The notes under the pieces are model-generated. The model saw only the letters and a program-made list of their open reading frames with translations. It was not told where the DNA came from and ran no database searches. Below, piece by piece: positions 46,700 through 53,476 of a stretch of 64,000 nucleotides of DNA. Both the position numbers and the translations under genes were made by a program. Each line of letters opens with the position of its first letter. The stretch's first letter is position 1. The stretch is from [Bacillus] enclensis (GTDB lineage: Bacteria; Bacillota; Bacilli; Bacillales; Bacillaceae_B): positions 972,249 through 1,036,248 of the forward strand of contig NZ_KQ758482.1 in NCBI RefSeq assembly GCF_001456935.1, read 5' to 3'.

Positions 46700-47135
46700 A
46701 AAATCTTCCTTGTCCGATTTGGAATGATAGTTTTATCGTGGTCTCCCCAGCATTGAAATAAACCGGACCGAACCGGTTGGTGTTGCCTGATGGGTTGTAA
46801 ATGATTTCATTCAATTTATTGTTCTCTGATATTGTGACGCCGGCCGGAAGAGAGCGGGAGACCAGCGTATTCCCAAAGTAGTCTTTAGCAACATATTTAT
46901 TTGCATAAGGATAAAACAACAGGGTCGTGGAGGATTGCGAAAAATAACTTTGACTTTGAATGAGATACAAGTCCGATTGCAGCTGGGAGATAAAAAAATT
47001 CTTTTCCGTATGCTCTTTCAATGGCGCAGCTGAAAATGCAGCAAACGATAAAAGGACCGTTAAAATCAATAGCACAATGAGCATCTCGATGAATGTATAA
47101 CCTCCTTGATACGCACCCTTTTTACTCTGCCGCAA
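46683..47135 (-). CDS. comGD: Competence pseudopilin ComGD
   Basis: 150 residues; prepilin motif GGYTFIEMLIVLLIL with Glu at +5 of the mature protein. Overlaps comGC by 14 bases. Confidence 0.92.
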   Translation of the reverse strand: MRQSKKGAYQGGYTFIEMLIVLLILTVLLSFAAFSAAPLKEHTEKNFFISQLQSDLYLIQSQSYFSQSSTTLLFYPYANKYVAKDYFGNTLVSRSLPAGVTISENNKLNEIIYNPSGNTNRFGPVYFNAGETTIKLSFQIGQGRFYVQEF

Positions 47136-47439
47136 CTGTGTCTACATTTCCCTCCGCATCAATCGTCAGTGATTGTCCATCGGGGCATGTTTGATGATTT
47201 TCATTAATATATTTCTTATCTACCAGAAGTGCCATCGTGACCGGTATCGCATTGCCGTTATCCATCTTATATGCTTCCACCTGCCCTTCCACCATATTGA
47301 TGAACGCTTCACATCCTTTCGAATTGATCTTACTGCTCTGACTCGTGACATTCGGGATCGTTACGAATAACAGGACAGAAATGACCAATAACACGATCAT
47401 CATTTCAATCATGGTAAAACCCTTTTCATTCTTTAACAT
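47122..47439 (-). CDS. comGC: Major competence pseudopilin ComGC
   Basis: 105 residues; prepilin cleavage site KGFTMIEMMIVLLVI, Glu at +5. Two Cys residues in the C-terminal domain (GCEAFIN and QTCPDG) match the intramolecular disulfide known for ComGC. Main subunit of the uptake pseudopilus. Confidence 0.95.
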   Translation of the reverse strand: MLKNEKGFTMIEMMIVLLVISVLLFVTIPNVTSQSSKINSKGCEAFINMVEGQVEAYKMDNGNAIPVTMALLVDKKYINENHQTCPDGQSLTIDAEGNVDTVAAE

Positions 47440-47462
47440 AGTGATCCTCCTTCTTGATTAAA

Positions 47463-48485
47463 TTAAATGCCCTGCATCATTTGAAACAGCGGCATCATGA
47501 TGGAAAAATAAATGGCCATGATGAACAATCCGACGAAAGTGAAGATCGCCGGCTGGATGTACTTGAGTATCTTGTTTCCCTTCTCTTCAAGTTCCGCAAT
47601 ACAAATTTCACTGTACATTTTCAATTCATCTGCAAGCCTCCCGTTTTTTTGACCGTGGGAAACAACATAAGATAACTCTTCCTGGAAAAAGGAAATCTTA
47701 GAGGTGCAGTCGTACAGCGGCCGGCCTTCTTTCAAACCGTCCAGCAGTTTTTTTGAAATGTATTGCAGGACGGGTCGATATGTCTGCCTCTCAATGATTT
47801 TAAGAGATTCAGTGATCGACACACCATTTTTCAGCAGAAAGCTGAGTTCCCTCGCAAAGAAATGTGTCTGCCCATGCTTGATGAAAAAAGACAACAGCGG
47901 GAATCTTATCAAGAAAGTGATATGGCTTACCTGGAATAACTTATTTCTGAATAAATAAATGAAGGGGATGATCGTTGCCACAATCAGGATGAACCCCAAA
48001 AAATATGAGGGGAAACTTTCGATGAACCAAAAGAGGTAACTATAATTATCTGATTGATCATAACCTAATGAATGGTATAACGATTGGAAGCGCGGGAACA
48101 AAATCCTGCGGAGGAGTACCATGAGCATGATGGCGATCATTACGAGAAAAAGAGGATATTGAAGGACCTTCACTAGTTTTTGTCTGCCCTCACTCATTTT
48201 CAGGAGATAATCCCCTGCTTCCTTAAGCGTGGCACCCATCTCGCCATGATGTTCTGCAAAATAAATCTGAGCGGATACCTGCTTTGGCATGTTGAACTGA
48301 CGGTCGAATATCGATGAGAGTGGCTCTCCTTTTTGGAGAGAGTTGGTGATCCTCTTTTTTAATTTATCTGAACCGTTCCGCCCCGGCACAAGAAGAAAAT
48401 CAATCGCTTCTGAAAATGTATATCCCTTTTCCAGTAGATCACCCGTCCTCTTCAGGAACTTCCCTTGGTCATCCATTTTCTTCAT
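47463..48485 (-). CDS. comGB: Competence membrane platform protein ComGB
   Basis: 340 residues, GspF/PilC family; two T2SSF domains and three transmembrane helices (near 137-158, 185-207 and 312-335), with LLRDGVSLTESL-type sequence as FLLKNGVSITESLKII. ATG at 48485 or 48476 overlaps the comGA end. Confidence 0.9.
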   Translation of the reverse strand: MKKMDDQGKFLKRTGDLLEKGYTFSEAIDFLLVPGRNGSDKLKKRITNSLQKGEPLSSIFDRQFNMPKQVSAQIYFAEHHGEMGATLKEAGDYLLKMSEGRQKLVKVLQYPLFLVMIAIMLMVLLRRILFPRFQSLYHSLGYDQSDNYSYLFWFIESFPSYFLGFILIVATIIPFIYLFRNKLFQVSHITFLIRFPLLSFFIKHGQTHFFARELSFLLKNGVSITESLKIIERQTYRPVLQYISKKLLDGLKEGRPLYDCTSKISFFQEELSYVVSHGQKNGRLADELKMYSEICIAELEEKGNKILKYIQPAIFTFVGLFIMAIYFSIMMPLFQMMQGI

Positions 48486-48840
48486 GTATCCATTTGCGGA
48501 ACTCAGAATCCGGAACAAATCCCAATGCCACCCCCTTGTTGATCAGTGTACGAAGAGTAGGATACTGATAATATGCATCTTCTCCCCTCGCTTCTTTAAT
48601 CACTTCCTTAAGTGCACTGCCCGTCACAATTTCATAGACCGAGGCCCTTTTCACCGGACCTTTGCCTTTACAATCCGTATTGCAATCAGTCTCACACACT
48701 GAACATTTGAGTTTCAATAGTCTTTGAGCGGATACCCCTATCAAAGTCTGCTGTATATCATGCCAGTGCACCCCCAGTTCCATCAGCCTGTAAACCGCAC
48801 TTTTGGCGTCTTTGGTGTGTAAGGTAGTTAAAACCAGGTG
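48469..48840 (-). pseudogene. comGA: ComGA competence ATPase, 3' fragment cut by the prophage
   Basis: About the last 123 of some 350 residues of the ATPase that powers the competence pseudopilus. The frame reads HLVLTTLHTKDAKSAVYRLMELGVHWHDI, then QTLIGVSAQRLLKL and two CxxxC metal-binding pairs. Upstream of the HLVLTTLHT motif homology stops: the expected TGH is TSH and the frame meets TAA at 48865. The 5' two-thirds with the ComK-controlled promoter must be on the far side of the prophage. An internal ATG at 48783 could start only a short product. Confidence 0.92.
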
Positions 48841-48855
48841 GCTAGTGATAATGAT
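48825..48855. other. Prophage attachment junction in comGA
   Basis: Here comGA homology ends (last clear codons at 48838-48840) and AT-rich phage sequence begins. The exact core cannot be defined without the other end. Confidence 0.65.
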
Positions 48856-48957
48856 AGAACCCAGTTATTTATATTCATTTCTTTTTTGATAAATAAAAAG
48901 GGAATGTTTTACATTTGTCGAATTAAGTAAAATAAGACAGGAAGGAGGTGAATTACA

Positions 48958-49149
48958 ATGGAGAAAAAGATTTACTGTCCACATTGCCAGGAAGCTTATT
49001 TACCTACTGATCCAGTGGTTTTAAACAGATTACATACTATACTGCACATGGATTGTCCAGATAATGAAAACCATCCTTACATTGACGAAGGAACTTTTGA
49101 GGAGATTGTAAAGAAGTATTCATTTTTTGATAATAAACTCCTTAAATAG
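48958..49149 (+). CDS. Small CxxC-containing phage protein, function unknown
   Basis: 63 residues; CPHC near the N-terminus and a later HMDC may bind zinc. Strong GGAGGTGA ribosome site 7 bases upstream. Transcribed away from the junction, opposite to the lysis genes. Not recognised further. Confidence 0.6.
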   Translation: MEKKIYCPHCQEAYLPTDPVVLNRLHTILHMDCPDNENHPYIDEGTFEEIVKKYSFFDNKLLK

Positions 49150-49174
49150 AAGGAAAAATAAATATAACAATTTA

Positions 49175-49205
49175 CTGAGTACTCTTATTGGGGTGCTTTT
49201 TTATT
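49175..49205 (+). terminator. Possible terminator
   Basis: AGTACTC / GGGTGCT stem with two GU pairs then TTTTTT, between two small plus-strand genes. Confidence 0.55.
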
Positions 49206-49219
49206 TTGAGGTGAGATTG

Positions 49220-49408
49220 ATGGACTTAGTAAGTGCATTGGCAGCAAAAGGAGAGTTAATCACTCTTAAAGACAAATTAATTACATTGGGCTTGGAAATT
49301 GATGATGGAAAAGCAAGCAAAGAAGAGTTATTAAAACGAGTTGCAATGTGTATTGAAAATGTGGAAGAACTTGAGACAATGGTAAGGTTTAACTATGACA
49401 AGTACTAA
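49220..49408 (+). CDS. Small helical phage protein, function unknown
   Basis: 62 residues, mostly helical and charged (LITLKDKLITLGLEIDDG; KEELLKRVAMCIENVEELE). GAGGTG lies 6 bases before the ATG. A decayed copy of its C-terminal part occurs at 50215-50286. Confidence 0.6.
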   Translation: MDLVSALAAKGELITLKDKLITLGLEIDDGKASKEELLKRVAMCIENVEELETMVRFNYDKY

Positions 49409-49438
49409 TATCTAAATTTGGATATACTGAATACAATA

Positions 49439-49472
49439 ACTCCCCTGCTTGTAAAAGAGGGGAGTTTTTGTA
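49439..49472. terminator. Bidirectional terminator
   Basis: ACTCCCCT / AGGGGAGT stem, T run after and A run on the reverse side, ending the converging genes at 49408 and 49473. Confidence 0.85.
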
Positions 49473-50024
49473 TTATCGACTCCAAATTGAGACATGTGTT
49501 TTAGTAGAATAACTACTGTCATCTAGTGCAGAAAAATTATATGTATACCTTACATCAATTTCCATCGCACCATTTTCTCCTGATGCAACAGAAGAGAATA
49601 CTGAACTATCGAACCAAACAGTTCCATTATCCCAATTCCGGTACATATCAGCAGCATTTATTACTTTCTTACCTATATAGGTATAATTATTGTTACCATC
49701 ATACTCATATAACATAATTTCCACTATTGGCTGATATGTACCATAGGGATTGTCGTTATAAGCCGGATAAGAAATTGTTGTTGGATCAAAACCAATTTTC
49801 ACCCCAAAATCCTCACCACTGTTCAGTGCAAATGTCTTGCCAGCTTGTTGATAAGTTTGGTAATCCCAGTCAGCATAATTCCAGTGTTCACTTGCATTGT
49901 TCAAATACAAATAATGATACCCTAATGTATCAAGTGCAGCTGAAGCTTGAGATAAACCTAGAGTACTAGAAACAGCTAGAGCAACAATTGTTGCTAAAAT
50001 CCCCTTTTTAAATACCTTTCTCAT
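49473..50024 (-). CDS. Secreted protein of unknown function carried by the prophage
   Basis: 183 residues with a clear signal peptide: basic MRKVFKKG, hydrophobic core ILATIVALAVSSTLGL, cleavage after SQASA. The mature part is rich in Tyr, Asn, Asp and Trp and looks beta-rich; no known domain is recognised. It has AGGAGG 7 bases upstream, its own intergenic space and flanking terminators, so it is likely expressed separately from the phage late genes: a moron or lysogenic conversion gene. Confidence 0.75.
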   Translation of the reverse strand: MRKVFKKGILATIVALAVSSTLGLSQASAALDTLGYHYLYLNNASEHWNYADWDYQTYQQAGKTFALNSGEDFGVKIGFDPTTISYPAYNDNPYGTYQPIVEIMLYEYDGNNNYTYIGKKVINAADMYRNWDNGTVWFDSSVFSSVASGENGAMEIDVRYTYNFSALDDSSYSTKTHVSIWSR

Positions 50025-50214
50025 TTAATTACCTCCTATTACCTTTTTTGGAACATTTATAAACTATCACATCAATATCCATTATTCTACAATTTTTGAC
50101 AAATAAGGATTAAATTAGTTCTAAAGTAACCGGAAAAGCGAGATGTGACCTTTAAATATTAAAATACTAATACTGGTAATGAAGTTTTTTGTTTATATAA
50201 CTATAAAATGATGT
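50025..50214 (-). promoter_or_regulatory. AT-rich leader of the secreted-protein gene
   Basis: No gene seen. The reverse strand has TTGTCA near 50103 followed after 17 bases by GATATT, a possible sigma-A promoter. Confidence 0.35.
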
Positions 50215-50286
50215 GAACAAGTTGGGCTTATGTTAATGGAATGTATTAAAAATGTCGCAGAACTTGAGGTGATGGTAAGGTTTTAG
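50215..50286 (+). pseudogene. Decayed copy of the 49220-49408 gene, C-terminal part
   Basis: Reads ECIKNVAELEVMVRF then stop, against MCIENVEELETMVRF of the intact gene; a stop lies upstream in the same frame and there is no ribosome site. Confidence 0.6.
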
Positions 50287-50340
50287 GTTTGATTACTTTG
50301 AGATTTAATTTATATTGGAAGCTAAAAGAAAATAAAAAAT

Positions 50341-50360
50341 CCCTCTTCAATTGAAGAGGG
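50341..50360. repeat. Perfect 20-base palindrome
   Basis: CCCTCTTCAATTGAAGAGGG; on the reverse strand it is followed by TTTTTTATTTT, so it may act as a leftward terminator. No leftward gene is seen directly upstream. Confidence 0.6.
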
Positions 50361-50450
50361 TGCAAAAAACATGCCAAGGTTGACTTGTCAACGTGTAACA
50401 TTTTACCACAAAAACCGACTAATTACACAGGGAAACTTCTTGTTTATATC

Positions 50451-50480
50451 TTGAAATCAATTGCTTACTTTAAAGATAAT
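50451..50480 (+). promoter_or_regulatory. Candidate sigma-A promoter
   Basis: TTGAAA (50451-50456), 18 bases, GATAAT (50475-50480), 32 bases before the gene at 50512. Confidence 0.5.
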
Positions 50481-50511
50481 TATACAAAAGGGTAATGGAG
50501 GTATAGACCAC

Positions 50512-50781
50512 ATGAGATTTGTAATGGACTTGAAACTCAGAGTCAATGACGAAACCCTTACGTTGAAACACACACTGGATTGTTCCAAAGAAGAGTTAGC
50601 CGAAAGACTATATGAATGGTGCAAGGATTATGAATTGAATGTAGCAGAGTGTGAAACAGTAATTGAAAGTTTAATAATAAATGGTGAAGAAGATCTTAAA
50701 GAGGAAGTATTGAAATTAGAAGTGCAGCACTTCCTCACCTTACCTGATGACGATAGCCCAAACAAAAAACCCCTTCCCTAA
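50512..50781 (+). CDS. Small acidic phage protein, function unknown
   Basis: 89 residues, Glu-rich, with no recognised domain. GGAGG lies 10 bases before the ATG; an earlier in-frame ATG at 50461 lacks a ribosome site. Starts MRFVMDLKLRVNDETLTLK. Opposite in direction to the lysis genes. Confidence 0.6.
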   Translation: MRFVMDLKLRVNDETLTLKHTLDCSKEELAERLYEWCKDYELNVAECETVIESLIINGEEDLKEEVLKLEVQHFLTLPDDDSPNKKPLP

Positions 50782-50904
50782 AGAAGAGGCAGCATCATTA
50801 GTATGTACCTTCAATGGAAGGGGTTAACTCAATATGCTAATAGTAGGATAGCCAATCCTACAAACATGTTACCATTATTACACAAATATTAAAAATCTTT
50901 TTAA

Positions 50905-50936
50905 AAATTTAACCCTCTCCATTTACGAAGAGGGCC
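50905..50936 (-). terminator. Terminator of the phage lysis module
   Basis: GCCCTCT / AGAGGGTT stem then an AT-rich T tract, a few bases after the endolysin stop. Confidence 0.75.
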
Positions 50937-50941
50937 ATACT

Positions 50942-52087
50942 TTAGTAAGCACTATATTTGCCAAACTTACCTGTGATATATGCGAGATCACCGTCATAAA
51001 TCACTTCCCAGTAACCCGAATCACTGTTTTCCCCTTTCACTGATCCGGTCACCTGAATCGTTCTACCTTTTTGAATTGTACCGAGGTTCTTAGACTTGTT
51101 CCGATCCGGGCGGTCTTGAATAATAGCAGCTGCAGAAACATTGACGATTTTGATTTCCCCGATTGCTATCGGTCCACTTTTCCTGGGTTTAGCCGGCTTC
51201 TGCGCGGTAGATGTAGCCGGCTTATGTTCAACCGAAACAAATTCCTCCGACGCTGTGAGATAGTATGTTTCACCTTCGCTGTTCTTTACCTCATACTGCC
51301 AGGCGTTGTCAACTCTAACTTTACGCACAGCCTGTGGGAATCCGTATCCTTTAGGTAAGTGTCCTGCCACGTCTTTATCCTCCCAGGAAGGCTTAGAGTA
51401 GTATCTCAAGTCGTCAACCTTCGAACGCACCCAGTTTGTTTTACTGGAATCTGTATTCTCTTCCTTCGCTTCTATGACTGCCGGCTTGTTAGGAGGAATT
51501 ACGACCTTTGAATCTGTCAGTTCCAAGAGTTCCTTCCACAGGTTAGGATTCGATACCATAGGGGCAGGGCAGTTTTTCCCGGTGACATCAAAGTGGCGAA
51601 CAAAACGATTTTTGGTCTCTCTTAGTTGTTTGAAATTCCTCTGTAAATACTGGTGAACAAGTGCTGTACGAGCGATTGTATCTGGATGGATAGTTCCATC
51701 TGGTTCAACACACATTTCTACATGGATGCAGAGTAAGTTTGCGTTACCCTCAGGGTAGCTTGAGTCTGTAGCTCTAAGTGTTTGCAACTTTAACCTAGCT
51801 GTTCCACCATCATTAGCGCCAAAACACACCTCATTCAGCGGCACTAATTCGAGAGCTTTGTGCTTATCGACAAAGATATGTGCACTTGCGTATCTTTTAT
51901 CGTCTTCTGGCAGATCGTCATTTTGGTTTGGGAGTGTCTCGTTAAAGTATTTAAAATGATTCTCCGCTGACGCTCCATAATTGGCTGTCCAATGATTAAC
52001 CACAGCTTGCACCCTCAGTAACTTGATCCCGGTTCTTGTTGTCGGATGCTTTTTTATATGCTTCTCTTTGTAGTTTAACTTAATCAC
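50942..52087 (-). CDS. Phage endolysin, N-acetylmuramoyl-L-alanine amidase
   Basis: 381 residues. The N-terminal amidase-2 domain (about 20-185) has zinc ligands H32 in AVVNHWT, the histidine and cysteine of VRHFDVTGKNCPAP, and the ASAHIFVD region. A linker (about 200-300) leads to an SH3-type wall-binding domain (about 300-381, with IKIVNVSAAAIIQDRPDRNS-like sequence). Cuts the peptide from peptidoglycan at lysis; works with the holin next to it. Confidence 0.93.
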   Translation of the reverse strand: MIKLNYKEKHIKKHPTTRTGIKLLRVQAVVNHWTANYGASAENHFKYFNETLPNQNDDLPEDDKRYASAHIFVDKHKALELVPLNEVCFGANDGGTARLKLQTLRATDSSYPEGNANLLCIHVEMCVEPDGTIHPDTIARTALVHQYLQRNFKQLRETKNRFVRHFDVTGKNCPAPMVSNPNLWKELLELTDSKVVIPPNKPAVIEAKEENTDSSKTNWVRSKVDDLRYYSKPSWEDKDVAGHLPKGYGFPQAVRKVRVDNAWQYEVKNSEGETYYLTASEEFVSVEHKPATSTAQKPAKPRKSGPIAIGEIKIVNVSAAAIIQDRPDRNKSKNLGTIQKGRTIQVTGSVKGENSDSGYWEVIYDGDLAYITGKFGKYSAY

Positions 52088-52139
52088 ACTAATCTCTCCC
52101 TTATTTTTGATATAAGAAAAAGCCCTCCGGAGGAGAGCC

Positions 52140-52412
52140 CTACTTGTTGCTTGGTTTCACATATAATTTTGCTCTGTTGCTATCTCCAATACCTTTTACA
52201 GTTGGATCAGTCACTGCATTAAATACAGACCAGGCGGTGATGGCCAATAAATATGGATTGGTAAAAGCCTTAATGAATAGGTCCCCCACAGATGACCAGG
52301 ATGTAAGATCCTCCATAGCCAATCCTTGATAAGCCAATAAGGGCAGAAATAGAGCTCCCAATACCTGCAGCAAGAACGTTCTGTTGAGAAATCTAATTTT
52401 CCAGTTAATCAA
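52140..52412 (-). CDS. Phage holin, phi LC3 family
   Basis: 90 residues, starting MINWKIRFLNRTFL, with two membrane segments (about 11-30 and 56-72) and the family end pattern DPTVKGIGDS. TTG at 52412 has AGGAG 7 bases upstream; the longer frame from 52457 lies before that site. Forms the lesion that releases the endolysin. Confidence 0.88.
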   Translation of the reverse strand: MINWKIRFLNRTFLLQVLGALFLPLLAYQGLAMEDLTSWSSVGDLFIKAFTNPYLLAITAWSVFNAVTDPTVKGIGDSNRAKLYVKPSNK

Positions 52413-52425
52413 ATGATCACTCCTT

Positions 52426-52677
52426 TTAGTTTTGAATAAAGCCATAAAAAATAGCAATCGCTCCCCCGATTACTCCGGAACTGATTGCTGTGATAATGGC
52501 ACCTGTAATTTTTCTTTTAATCCAGGTGGTATTCTCATCAATTTTATTTAAAGTGTTATTTAAGGTAGTAATCTGCTCATCATGCCTTGTAGTAGTGGTT
52601 TTTAGATCACTTACTTCTTTTTCAAGAATTTTGATGTCGCTTTTCATTTCCACAATATCTTTTTCATAGTGGTTCAT
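52426..52677 (-). CDS. xhlA: XhlA-like hemolysin/holin-associated protein
   Basis: 83 residues: a coiled-coil N-terminal part (MKSDIKILEKEVSDLKTTT) and a single C-terminal transmembrane helix (about 61-80). Typical XhlA of PBSX-type lysis cassettes. GAGGAGG lies 8 bases before the ATG. Confidence 0.9.
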   Translation of the reverse strand: MNHYEKDIVEMKSDIKILEKEVSDLKTTTTRHDEQITTLNNTLNKIDENTTWIKRKITGAIITAISSGVIGGAIAIFYGFIQN

Positions 52678-52771
52678 GGTTTGTGCCTCCTCTGTCTGCT
52701 GCAACGGAAACGCCCCCTCTTTTTATTTTTCATGTGGACCGGACCACCTCCTTCAAACAAAATAAAAAAAC

Positions 52772-52909
52772 CTACACTGTCGGGTAAGGTTCTCCAATAA
52801 TTTCTTCATATTGCGCTGTTGTGATTTTTTCGCATTCAACTGCCGTACCTACTTGCTCTTTTGACCAGAACATCGGATACCACCCTTTTATATACTTGTA
52901 CCAATCCAC
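52772..52909 (-). CDS. XkdX-family phage protein
   Basis: 45 residues, GTG start, begins VDWYKYIKGWYPM, ends TAQYEEIIGEPYP, the hallmark of XkdX proteins found between tail-fibre and lysis genes. AAAGGGGTGG is upstream. Function unknown. Confidence 0.85.
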   Translation of the reverse strand: MDWYKYIKGWYPMFWSKEQVGTAVECEKITTAQYEEIIGEPYPTV

Positions 52910-52910
52910 C

Positions 52911-53102
52911 TCACACCACCCCTTTCGTCATCAGGTCATAAATGAGATCTGCCTGCTGCTGCTGACTTTCCTGGAGAGCTGCAGTTGTGGTCATGACTTC
53001 GAATGCCAGTTCAGCGTTCTGAGCTTGCAGACGATCTACTTCTTGCGGCAGACTAGTGTCCGCCTTAAGATTGCCTTGTTGGATTTTCGGGCTCAGCTTC
53101 AT
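52911..53102 (-). CDS. Small phage protein with coiled coil
   Basis: 63 residues, with a central Gln-rich helix. Overlaps the gene upstream by 38 bases and precedes the XkdX-like gene. Role unknown, likely tail-tip accessory. Confidence 0.7.
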   Translation of the reverse strand: MKLSPKIQQGNLKADTSLPQEVDRLQAQNAELAFEVMTTTAALQESQQQQADLIYDLMTKGVV

Positions 53103-53463
53103 CTGGTACCACCCCCGGTTCTACATTTTCTTTTCGGATGACAGGAAAGATCCGAATTTCTTGCTTTAACACATCCACCCAAAGGTGTTTGTGAATTAAT
53201 CGATTGGTTCCTTCATAAACCGGAAATCCATCAATTGCCTGTATAAGCTCATATGTGTACTCATCTGCACTATCTACAATGAACAAGGCATACACGGATT
53301 CAGTTCCTTCTGCGATGTCGAAGTTAACCTCTGGAAGCTCATGCCTTCCGGTTTTATCCACGAAAGCCCCGGCCGCCAAATGGATGGCAGAGTCCAAATA
53401 CTCCACCTCTAACCCTTCCGTCCACTTTCCTGTATTTTCACATGCCTGTGTGAAGATCTCCAT
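53065..53463 (-). CDS. Phage tail-region protein, function unknown
   Basis: 132 residues, acidic. Located between the tail-fibre gene and the lysis genes, so possibly a fibre accessory or chaperone. AAGGAGGAG precedes the ATG. Confidence 0.7.
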   Translation of the reverse strand: MEIFTQACENTGKWTEGLEVEYLDSAIHLAAGAFVDKTGRHELPEVNFDIAEGTESVYALFIVDSADEYTYELIQAIDGFPVYEGTNRLIHKHLWVDVLKQEIRIFPVIRKENVEPGVVPDEAEPENPTRQS

Positions 53464-53476
53464 TTAATCTCCTCCT

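Noticed and set aside
49127..49219. N-terminal extension of the small gene at 49220
   Set aside because: It overlaps the previous gene and a terminator-like hairpin; the ATG at 49220 has a good ribosome site.
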